Assembly (NCBI GenBank): GCA_963921425.1
Contig: OY992837.1
Location: 13,179,896-13,243,895, forward strand
Source of the DNA: Dryas octopetala
Taxonomy: Eukaryota; Streptophyta; Magnoliopsida; Rosales; Rosaceae
Length of the DNA: 64,000 bases
Reading direction: 5' to 3'
Within the stretch, counting starts at the first letter, position 1. Every line of letters begins with the position of its first letter. This document shows positions 55,295 to 64,000 of this stretch, one piece after another. The translations under genes and the position numbers were made by a program. A model generated the notes under the pieces. The model made no database searches and had not been told where the DNA came from. It was given only the letters and a program-made list of their open reading frames with translations.

Positions 55295-57088
55295 ATGCTG
55301 AAGACGACGATGTGGAGAAGTGCTTCTTCTTCTTGCAACAGACACAGAGGTATTCCTTTGCCTTGTCTTCACTACTCTACTCATCTTCTTTTCTTCAACA
55401 ATTACTTTGCCTTGTTTCATTCTCAATCCTCAAACCCAACAAAATCTACAAACCCCCAACCCAAACCCACTAATCTCCACGATGCTTTCAATTTGTTCAA
55501 TACCATGCTTCAAATGCGTCCTCTGCCTTCGGTTGTCCGTTTCACTCAAATCTTGGGTCAACTTGCCAAATTGAAACATTATTCGGCAGTCATCTCTTTG
55601 AATAACCAAATGTGCCTGTTGGGAATTGCACCTGATATTTATACTCTTACTATTGTCATCAATTGTTTTTGTCATTTGAAACAAATGGGCTATAGTTTAT
55701 CTGTCTTGGGAAAATTCTTCAAATTTGGCTTTGAACCAGATGTCACGACCTTCACCACTCTAATCAGGGGCTTTCTTCTCGAAGATAGAGTTGCTGAGGC
55801 TGCAGGACTGTACAGAAATATGGTGGAGGGAGGTTGTAAGCCCAATGTGGTCACATTTGGTACATTAATAAACGCCTTTTGCCAAAAGGGTAATAATGGT
55901 GCGGCTATTCAATTGCTTAGGAAGATGGAACAAGAAGGCTGTAAACCTAACGTAGTTGTCTATAGCACGATCATTGACAGTCTTTGTAAAGACACACTAG
56001 TTGCTGATGCATTGAATCTCTTCTCAGAAATGATTAGTAGGGGTATTCCTCCAAACGTCATTACGTATACCTCTTTGATTGATGGAGTTTGCAAATTAGG
56101 CAAGTGGGAAGAAGCTACGAGATTGTTGAAGGAAATGGTGAGTAAAAAAATCTTTCCAAATGTACGCACCTTCAGTGTCTTAGTAGATACACTTTGTAAG
56201 GAGGGGAAAGCTGTGGAAGCAGAAAGTGTGGTTGAAACGATGATTGAAAGAGATATTGAACCTAATACGGTTACGTACACTTCGCTTATGGATGGTTACT
56301 GCTTGTGCGGAGAAATGGACAAGGCAAAAAAAGTTTTTGATCTAATGCGTAGCAAGGATACCATTGTCAATGCTCATAGTTATAACATATTGATAAACGG
56401 ATATTGCAAGCATAAAAAGATCGAAGAGGCCATGATGCTTTTTGAAGAAATGTCTCTCAAGGAAATCATTCCAGATACCATTACTTATACCACTCTTATG
56501 GGTGGTTTTTGCAAAGTGGGGAGAACACAAGATGCTCAAAACTTGCTCTCTAAGATGCAAGCTTGTGGCCAACTTCCAAATGTCCAAACTTATGCTGTTT
56601 TACTGGATGGCCTTTGTAAAAACCAACGACTTTCTATGGCAATAGAATTGTTTAGAGAGATAGAAGGCAAGAAGTTGGATATGAATATTGTGATTTACAA
56701 TATTCTAATTGAAGGTTTGTGCAAAGCTGGAAAACTTGAATCTGCGAGGGATCTCTTTCGCAGTTTATCATCAAAGGGATTTGAACCTGATGTGTGGACA
56801 TATAGTATAATGATTAGTGGATTTTGTACTGCAGGCTCAATGAACGAAGCAGAAAAGTTGCTTAGAGGAATGGAAGAGAAAGGTTGTCCTCCAAATGGTT
56901 GCACCTATAACATAATTATCCGAGGGTTTTTCAGTAACAATGAGACATTAAGGGCGGTGGGACTTATTGAAGAAATGGTGGAGAGGGGTTTCTCTGCAGA
57001 TGCATCAACGACGGAGTTCATAGTTGATTTATTGTCTAAGGATAATGTAGACCCTGCTTTGTTGCCATTGATAAAAAAATCATTATGA
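55295..57088 (+). CDS. RFL-type P-class PPR protein P7
   Basis: Intronless, 597 aa, with presequence and fourteen PPR motifs; ends LLPLIKKSL. Position 5/35 pairs: T/D, T/D, T/N, G/N, S/N, T/N, S/N, T/N, N/D, T/N, A/N, N/D, S/N, N/D, suggesting GGA?AAAAUA?UAU, the only purine-rich prediction in the cluster. Segments match different relatives: leader as P4, motif 2 as P3, motif 3 (GFLLEDRVAEA) as P5, motif 8 as P2/P4, motif 9 (MSLKEIIPD) as P1/P5, motifs 13-14 and 3' flank as P1. That is strong evidence of gene conversion or exchange. Intact and probably functional in mitochondrial RNA metabolism. Confidence 0.93.
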   Translation: MLKTTMWRSASSSCNRHRGIPLPCLHYSTHLLFFNNYFALFHSQSSNPTKSTNPQPKPTNLHDAFNLFNTMLQMRPLPSVVRFTQILGQLAKLKHYSAVISLNNQMCLLGIAPDIYTLTIVINCFCHLKQMGYSLSVLGKFFKFGFEPDVTTFTTLIRGFLLEDRVAEAAGLYRNMVEGGCKPNVVTFGTLINAFCQKGNNGAAIQLLRKMEQEGCKPNVVVYSTIIDSLCKDTLVADALNLFSEMISRGIPPNVITYTSLIDGVCKLGKWEEATRLLKEMVSKKIFPNVRTFSVLVDTLCKEGKAVEAESVVETMIERDIEPNTVTYTSLMDGYCLCGEMDKAKKVFDLMRSKDTIVNAHSYNILINGYCKHKKIEEAMMLFEEMSLKEIIPDTITYTTLMGGFCKVGRTQDAQNLLSKMQACGQLPNVQTYAVLLDGLCKNQRLSMAIELFREIEGKKLDMNIVIYNILIEGLCKAGKLESARDLFRSLSSKGFEPDVWTYSIMISGFCTAGSMNEAEKLLRGMEEKGCPPNGCTYNIIIRGFFSNNETLRAVGLIEEMVERGFSADASTTEFIVDLLSKDNVDPALLPLIKKSL

Positions 57089-58106
57089 AGTTAATATGTA
57101 TCTTCAGAATAGAAAGTTGATACAGATCCTTCTCACCATCACAGTGAACTTTGAAACTTCATCACCTTTTACAACAATGAAAGTATCATATGTGCTATTT
57201 ATTAATCAATCATGTGCAATTGCAATGTCAGTTTGTGGTTGGGCCCAATTTATTTTGGTTAAAATTCCTCAAATGTTGAAACTTATTTGCATTTTTTGTT
57301 TCGTGCAAGGAGAGAATATACTGTCACTTAAAGGTTCATGGCTACTTCCATTGCATGCCTGTTTATTTATTAAATCCATTTTTTCGTGGATCAACCTATG
57401 CATCAAATGAAATCGATGGCTCGCTTTTGTTTGCATATCCTATTTTGTCTAGAGAGGAATTCCTTTATTAAGGGTTACAGTATAATAGTTACTCGATCTG
57501 AAGTTCTATATGAGTAACATAAATGAAACTCTCATTTTATTTTTGTTTATGGAGTTGTATACCATTTAGTAGCTTTCACTGCAGGACTGGAGTCTTGTAA
57601 TAAAGCTCTCATTTTGGGTTGGTTGGTGCAAAAAGTTGGGAGCGTAACAGCAAAAAGCGATACAGTACATGTTGAACTTGTATGATAGTTACTAGATCTA
57701 AACTTCTATATGACTAACATAAATAAAATTCTCATTTTCTTTTATCTCTGAAGTTGTATACAATTTATTAGCTTTCGTTGCAGGACCGGAGACTTGTAGA
57801 AAAACTCTCATATGTTATTGTTGGTTGGTGCAAAAAGGTGGGACAGTAGCTGAAAATTGAAGTGCTTTTAAAGAAGATTGGATTCTTGGGGAACTAGAGA
57901 ATCTCAGTTTTTTAGTTTGTCTCCAAAGGTAAATATTCCGCTATTAATCATACTTTCTTGCTAATTGAACATGTATTCAGAAATCTAAACAGAAAATTGG
58001 CAATGCATTCAGTTTTCAGAAAATTGGTTAGCTCAACAGCCTCAACAACTTCAGACTGATTGTAATTCTCATTAGTCTTCTTCAATAAAGTTAATAATAA
58101 AAAAAA
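57089..58106 (+). other. P7 3' flank, type A, with 200-bp dimer
   Basis: Matches the P1 flank up to GCATTCAGTTTTCAG (58019), including the 104-codon ORF (57096-57410) and the tandem dimer at 57479-57845, then diverges. Confidence 0.6.
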
Positions 58107-58654
58107 GAGGAAATTACAGATTTAGTCCAGTTATTTTATACCTAGTTCAATTTTGGTCCACAATCTTTTTTAAGTTCTGTTTTGGTCCACTAAATGTTCC
58201 ACTTGTTCAGTAAAGGTCCATATTTGTTTTCTCAAATTTGGCATGCTTTTTATCCTATCAAATCTCACCCAAATTCAGCGAACATATACTTGTTTTAAAG
58301 CTATATATTTCTTCTTTACAATCATATAAAAATCATTCAAATTGGAGTTCTAAAACTCAAGATAATTGACCCCAAAGTAGGGTACCCGAAACTGCCAATT
58401 TTTAAAACTTCACCCAATCTCAATTCTTTTAGATTATAATACTCCAAATTTGTTTTTATGACTAAGAAATGATGAAATATAACTTATAGTTCAATTATAA
58501 TTGAAGAAAACACAATCCAAATGATTTAAAGTCACAAATCTGGACCTTTATTGAACAAATGAAACAATTAGTGGACCAAAACAGAACTTAAAAAAGATTA
58601 TGGACTAAAATTGAACTAGGTATAAAATAAGTAGACCAAATCTGTAATTTCCTC
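58107..58654 (+). mobile_element. MITE unit 1 (GAGGAAATTACAGATTT family)
   Basis: 548 bp with arms of about 90 bp: GAGGAAATTACAGATTT...CTAGTTCAATTTTGGTCC and complement. Interior includes GGGTACCC and AT-rich DNA. Mutator-like in style (G...C ends, long TIRs); no target duplication could be confirmed in the A/T-rich flanks. Noncoding. Confidence 0.8.
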
Positions 58655-58712
58655 TTGATTGAAAACATAAGCAAAATGCATATTTTCTCACAGAAATGCA
58701 ATTTTTTTTTTA

Positions 58713-59260
58713 GAGGAAATTACAGATTTGGTCTACTTATTTTATACCTAGTTCAATTTTAGTCCATAATCTTTTTTAAGTTCTGTTTTGGTCCACTAAT
58801 TGTTTCATTTGTTCAATAAAGGTCCAGATTTGTGACTTTAAATCCTTTGGGTTGTGTTTTCTTCAATTATAATTGAACTATAAGTTATATTTCATCATTT
58901 CTTAATCATAAAAACAAATTTGGAGTATTATAATCTAAAAGAATTGAGATTGGGTGAAGTTTTAAAAATTGGCAGTTTCGGGTACCCTACTTTGGGGTCA
59001 ATTATCTTGAGTTTTAGAACTCCAATTTGAATGATTTTTATATGATTGTAAAGAAGAAATATATAGCTTTAAAACAAGTATATGTTCGCTGAATTTGGGT
59101 GAGATTTGATAGGATAAAAAGCATGCCAAATTTGAGAAAACAAATATGGACCTTTACTGAACAAGTGGAACATTTAGTGGACCAAAACAGAACTTAAAAA
59201 AGATTGTGGACCAAAATTGAACTAGGTATAAAATAACTGGACTAAATCTGTAATTTCCTC
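58713..59260 (-). mobile_element. MITE unit 2, inverted copy of unit 1
   Basis: The reverse complement of unit 1 over its full length, same size, separated from it by 58 bp (58655-58712). Together they form a foldback of about 1.15 kb. Confidence 0.85.
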
Positions 59261-59994
59261 AAAAAATAAATAACAAAAAAAAAATATTTGTATTAAGGTT
59301 GGACCTTACACCTTAAGTAATCTTATTAGGCCATTTAACCCCTTAGCATGCCTTTTTGCATAATTTTTCATCATTTTGCGTCTCACTATAGGGGGTTATA
59401 TGCAACAGTTTTGAAACCTCAGAGGGTGTATTTGTAATTATTGAAACCCCAAAGGGTGTATGTGAAAAGACGATAAACCTCAGAGGGTGTAAGTGTAATT
59501 AACTCGATCTAATAATGTACTCACTTTTTCTTTTGCCCGCCTATTGTGACATGTTGATTTGATGTTACAATTAAAAACTAGCAGATCCAAGATTCCATTA
59601 GACTGACATTCGATTCTATATCGGTGATCTATCCAATACTAAATACTCACTTTTCTTTTGAACATACACACTCCCACTTTAAAAAAATATAATAATTAAC
59701 TAATTACTTGCAAAACGGGGTTTATAAAGCTTAACATAATCATCCTCGCAAATAAGGTGCTCACACGCCTGGGGAGGTTTATCAAGCAAGGTCAAACCCA
59801 AATTAATAGAAGCTAAACACTCTTAACTATTTTTTTCGTTACATAAGTTCTATTTAGAAAATGATAAATATATAGCTGTAGTATAGTATATTGATATGCC
59901 ATTGTATAGGCTCTTAGCAATCGGAGCCATTACTATTCTTCTTATTCTATGTCTACATTTATAGCATTGTTTGTCCTTTCTATTAGCCATATTG
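59261..59994. other. Intergenic, MITE-like words
   Basis: No gene. Three GAGGGTGTA/AAGGGTGTA words within CCTCAGAGGGTGTA-type phrases lie at 59400-59510 and resemble the end of a Mutator-like element, but no partner end was found. Confidence 0.35.
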
Positions 59995-60001
59995 GTCATA
60001 A

Positions 60002-60186
60002 GTTTAGGGAACTGGATCCCCTGCTTTGCTCCTCTGCAATGCTGGTATCAAGCTCAAATCTGAGCCTTTGAAGACAAAGTAGAGAGAGAAAGAGTAGGGA
60101 GAAAAAGATTGTCTTCAAAGGCTCAGATTTAAGCCTGGTACCAGCCGTATAGGGAAGCAAGGTAAGGGATCCAGGTCCTAGGTTTA
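60002..60186. repeat. Imperfect hairpin of about 185 bp
   Basis: Arms 60002-60076 and 60110-60186 are inverted repeats. The inner 25 bp (around AAATCTGAGCCTTTGAAGAC) pair with one mismatch; the outer parts (CTGGATCCC; GCTGGTA) pair with small bulges. A purine-rich loop of about 33 bp separates them. It could be a MITE or a young hairpin-RNA locus. Confidence 0.75.
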
Positions 60187-62360
60187 GATATACTATTACT
60201 GTTAGGTTTGTCTTCCCTACTGACTTGATCTTAAGCAATATACACGAAAGTTCTTACTACTTCCAAACTTTTTCCTCTTCTCATTTGATAAATTTTTCTA
60301 AGTAAGAAGAAGATGGTTTCATCTTCTTCTTAAATCAAAGACGTCAACTATTGCTAGTTGGTTTACAAGTTGTTTAAGCATATTCATGTTTTGAATGTAT
60401 TTTCAATTTGTACAAATCTCACTTCAAATTCAACTTTGTAGTCAAACTTTTCGTAAGGTGATTAATTGATGACCTTAACGAATTGATGGACCACTTAATT
60501 AAAAGTGGACTAAGATGGATTAAATTTTTTTTTTTTGACTTATTCCAATGTTTTTCTATTTGTCCTTACTATTAATTGACTCGAAATATTACACTACTTT
60601 TGTGGTGTCCTAATTGGGGATCGCCACAGCGACACCTGCCTTAAGAACCCCTGAATATGATATCACGCCTTAGCATCACTATTCCAAGTTCCTTAGAACA
60701 AGTTAAGCATTTTTTTGATGGACTACGGGTTGGATCATAGAGTAAAATGAACAATACAATTGATATAAACATATTTCAAAATATATTTAAAATAAGTCAA
60801 CCCGGTAAGGTAAGAAGGTTTACAAAAGTAACCCTAACACAACATGACGTCTGTAGAAGTCACGTTCGAGAAACAAACCCCAAAAAGCAATATCAACCGA
60901 CTACTAAAAAGATGTTCTGAATATTTAGAAACTGGAATATAAAAAGGATAGATAATGAAACAGGTAGAAGACCCAGCAAGATAAACAACATGAGAAGACC
61001 TGAGGATGTCCAAAAAGATATATGAGTGCCTCACCCAACAGATTAGTCAAGATCGTCAACTAAAGGATAATCTGCAAAAGCAGTATAGGGGGTAAGCATC
61101 ACATACGATCATAGCTTCCACTCGGGGGGACCCTAGCTGAGTTTAATAATAGTAAGTAATATATTTAATAGATATAGTCACTGATAAAACAATTCGAAAA
61201 GATTCACTAACAAATCAATATCAAAGTTAATCGTTGAAATCCCTAAAAAATTTTATGATGAGCATCCAACTTCTTAAAACGTTATGGGATCCCAAAATAT
61301 CATTACCTGATGATCGATTACAAATGGCCAACTACATTTACCGCAGCAACACTCGGTAATGTAACGAGAGTATCCATTACCATGATAGTACCCCTTAAGC
61401 TAGCCTCCCTAGAAAGACAAATCGACTAGCTCGTCCATACCTATCCCTTCCAGAAGTTTAAGGGATCAAAACCCAAGGTCAACGTTTATCGAGACCTTTT
61501 ACCCTCAGATCATCATTAACAACAAAAGTACGCAATATGGCATACAAATATGATGCACAGTTCACAGACAACAATATTTATTATCATACATACATACACA
61601 AAATAATCCCAACAGCCAGGGTGTAAGAATCCTCCTACATGGTGTCCAAGCTTAACCTTTGTACACTTCTATAGCACTACTGTTCTCAAATCCTCTTATG
61701 AGAAACTGGAAATCCAAATCCGACAGAATACCGACCTTAGTCAAACGGTAATTTCGGCAAAGTTTCGGCATGACTTTTCCTTTTGGTCATGTCTTCCCAA
61801 AAATTTCAAAAACTAGTTTACTAAGACTAAGTTTTTGAATTTTCGAGACTTAGGGTTTCTACTTAAAGTCTAATTTTATTTATAAGTCTGGAGGTTAACC
61901 AATTAAAGTCAAACAATATGACCTGGTCAGGGCATGAGAGACTGAGGGAGCTCTGGCCTAGTGTCCAGCGCCTGTATGCTCACGTACTGACTTCGACATC
62001 GCGTCGTTCGGTTACTTTAACAGGGTGTCGTCAATCCATTATTAGATTGATTAATTAATAAGTAATTAAGCCCAACTAGTCATGCAAGCAAAGTAAATTA
62101 ATCCAACTTAAACTTTATTTGAATGCTTCTTTGTAAATCTATTTCTTTTTAGTTATAGCAATTCTATAATCCAATTTGATTTACATAATTAGTTAATTTA
62201 ATTAATCCAACTCAATTAACTAATTATGTAATTAAATCCAACTTTAGACATGGTTAATTAATTTAATCAATCCAACTTAACTAATTAATTATACATAATA
62301 ACCTTAAAGAGAAAGTAAAGATTAAATACATAGTTGTAGACCCTCTTATCTTAATTTACA
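60187..62360. other. Intergenic, unclassified, possibly LTR-derived
   Basis: No ORF of note. 60600-60640 has a GGTGTC...GACACC inverted pair. 60650-62040 is of mixed composition with long words reminiscent of retrotransposon LTR/UTR sequence on the - strand, but no boundary, primer-binding site or protein domain is seen. 62040-62330 is AT-rich with repeated TTAATTAA-type words. Confidence 0.3.
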
Positions 62361-63039
62361 CAAATAGAATTGCTAAAACACAGAGCTCAAGAGTCTTACC
62401 CAAAGACCTTACCTAGGCGAGCAGAAAATTCGGCAGAGTCTCCCTACAAATTGCCGAAATTATTTGATTGTGATGTTCCTGGGTGCAAAATCCTTATGGG
62501 CACCCAATGGAAAAACCTGATCAAATATTTTAAACTAAGAGACTCCCAACAAATGGTTTGTCCCAAGGCCAAAAGCTTTGTAGAGAGAGAAGCTTTCAAC
62601 TCTCACAAAACTCTCAGCTGAAATGTAAAGAGAAGTGAGAGACAAGGTCTTTATTTATAAGCACATGAAGTTTAACTAAGCTTCCAATGTGGGACAGTTA
62701 CACAAAAACATACTAACAAGAGAGTGAAATCGAACCAAGTCTGGGGGGGGGGGGGTTAAATGGGTTGAAGAAACGGGTAGAAAATGCAGGTCAACGGGCT
62801 GGTCCGGCTGGGGTTAAATCAGGTCGACACGCTGGTCAAAAAGCCCACTCGGCAGTGACCAAGTTGCCTACGAGATGGACGGCTGAGATTGGGAGAGGTG
62901 TTAATGAGCGCCAACACTCAGGATTAAAACGTGGGTTTTAATTCCTTGTGGTGCAACGCACCACTTCCCTAGTACACTTGCTGAGTTAGCGCCACTAGGC
63001 GCTTCGTCAGATGCGCTGGGCCAATTGCTAGGGGTGGGC
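62361..63039 (-). promoter_or_regulatory. Promoter-like segment on - strand (tentative)
   Basis: Read on the - strand, GTCCCACATTGG (about 62684-62695) is followed some 25 bp later by TATAAATA (about 62652-62659), then a leader with repeated CTCTC. TCCCACATTGG is common in plant retroelement LTR promoters and resembles the snRNA upstream element. A run of 13 G lies near 62742. An 83-codon + strand ORF at 62370-62621 has no recognisable domain. Confidence 0.3.
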
Positions 63040-63173
63040 ATAAACTCGTTCGAGCCGACAGTCCGACCAACCCGCCTACCAAATCACCCGTAGCCGACCT
63101 AACCCGATAGACGCTGGCTCGGGCTCGAGTTCTCATCATCCACTGATCTTCGGCACTTGAGCCGACTCACCAA

Positions 63174-63226
<53 letters not shown>

Positions 63227-63731
63227 AGGCGAAAGAGAGTGAGATACATGCGAGAGAGAGGGAGAGAGATCTAGGAGAGGGAGATAGATCCAAGTGAGAG
63301 GAAGAGAAATCCAAGCGAGATAGACAAAGAGATCCAAGCGAGAGAGACAAAGACCCATGTGACTAGGCGAGAGAGAGAGAAAGAGAGAGATCGAGAGAGT
63401 GGCAGCGGCTGCCATTTTTTTCGGCGAGAGAGAGAAGCCTTGTCGGCTTAACCCATCTTCGACACGCTCCGACCGCCAACCTGATAGACGATGGCCCTCT
63501 CCGACCGATGGCTGTGCGGGCGGTGGCGGTTTGAGCCCCAACCTGCCCGATGCCCAGTCCTACCAATTCAAGAGCACCACGCGTGCGCTGTCAGTCCCAG
63601 TCAGCATCCTTTTTTTTTTTTTTTCTAATTCTCCAAACTTCAAAAATTCAACAAACATTCGAACTCCGAAAAATCCTACGAACTCGTGAGGCTGAGTACT
63701 AATTATTTGAGGCTTCAAAACATTATTTTGA
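63040..63731. repeat. GT/GA microsatellite and GC-richer repeat DNA
   Basis: (GT)n then (GA)n at about 63174-63222, followed by GAGAGAGA-rich repeats to about 63400. A GC-richer stretch (63400-63600) has overlapping ORFs without domains, and there is a poly(T) at about 63610-63625. It may be part of a transposon beginning GGGGTGGGCA at 63031, but no second end was seen. Confidence 0.4.
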
Positions 63732-64000
63732 GAGGAAATTACAGATTTGGTCTACTTATTTTATACCTAGTTCAATTTTAGTCCATAATCTTTTTTAAGT
63801 TCTGTTTTGGTCCACTAAATGTTCCACTTGTTCAGTAAAGGTCCATATTTGTTTTCTCAAATTTGGCATGCTTTTTATCCTATCAAATCTCACCCAAATT
63901 CAGCGAACATATACTTGTTTTAAAGCTATATATTTCTTCTTTACAATCATATAAAAATCATTCAAATTGGAGTTCTAAAACTCAAGATAATTGACCCCAA
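63732..64000 (+). mobile_element. MITE unit 3, cut by the window end
   Basis: Same family and orientation as unit 1. Its interior (CTAAATGTTCCACTTGTTCA onward) matches unit 1's left half, but its first 60-70 bp (TGGTCTACTTATTTTATACC...AGTCCATAATC) match the opposite arm. The right end lies beyond the window. Confidence 0.8.

Noticed and set aside
63167..63689. Overlapping ORFs near the GT/GA microsatellite
   Set aside because: Ser/Leu- and His/Thr-rich translations of simple repeats on either strand; no domain.
1..64000. CRISPR arrays, operons, prophage or toxin systems
   Set aside because: The window is plant nuclear DNA; the repeats are transposons, microsatellites and segmental duplications, with no spacer-repeat pattern.

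Overview
Eudicot nuclear DNA, probably from a repeat-rich (perhaps woody) genome. It has spliced F-box genes with AT-rich introns, plant P-class pentatricopeptide repeat (PPR) genes with mitochondrial-type leaders, an Rpb7-like subunit of the plant-specific Pol IV/V type, and abundant hAT-, Mutator- and CACTA-type transposon remnants. I cannot name the species. There are no rRNA or tRNA genes, CRISPR arrays or bacterial features. Every recognisable gene is on the + strand.

The core is a tandem, segmentally duplicated cluster of seven Restorer-of-fertility-like (RFL) PPR genes. P1 (10099-11901), P2 (15482-17266), P3 (21064-22854), P4 (29791-31575), P5 (38450-40234) and P7 (55295-57088) are full length, intronless and 594-600 aa long. 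P6 (45243-46721) has lost its 5' end. Interleaved are two copies of an RNA polymerase IV/V subunit-7-like gene (4928-5485 and 33149-33706), two copies of a three-exon F-box/FBD gene (6666-8699 and 34887-36919), and a 3' fragment of the F-box gene (12922-13967).

Layout: 1-3290 is AT-rich and carries a 1.2-kb inverted-repeat transposon. At 4168-12000 lies the module subunit 7 / F-box / hAT / P1. At 12922-17266 is the broken F-box, then hAT / P2. At 17821-31575 is a long block R / P3 / S / hAT / P4. At 32387-40234 the subunit 7 / F-box / hAT / P5 module repeats, 28.2 kb downstream. At 40795-57088 the long block repeats (R' / P6 / S' / hAT / P7), 23-25 kb downstream, enlarged by two later transposon insertions whose empty sites survive in the first copy. 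From 58107 to the end lie inverted MITEs, a hairpin and unclassified repeat-rich DNA.

The duplications are recent. The subunit-7 proteins are identical, the F-box copies differ by one residue in the exons compared, and P3 and P6 differ by two residues over about 480. The PPR paralogues nevertheless differ repeatedly at motif positions 5 and 35, the residues that choose the RNA base, and they are mosaics of one another. This fits a birth-and-death, gene-converting RFL cluster whose proteins probably bind mitochondrial transcripts. I see no wholly new molecular system. The most distinctive points are the diversifying PPR code, the Pol IV/V subunit gene carried along inside the cluster, and the well-preserved rearrangement junctions.
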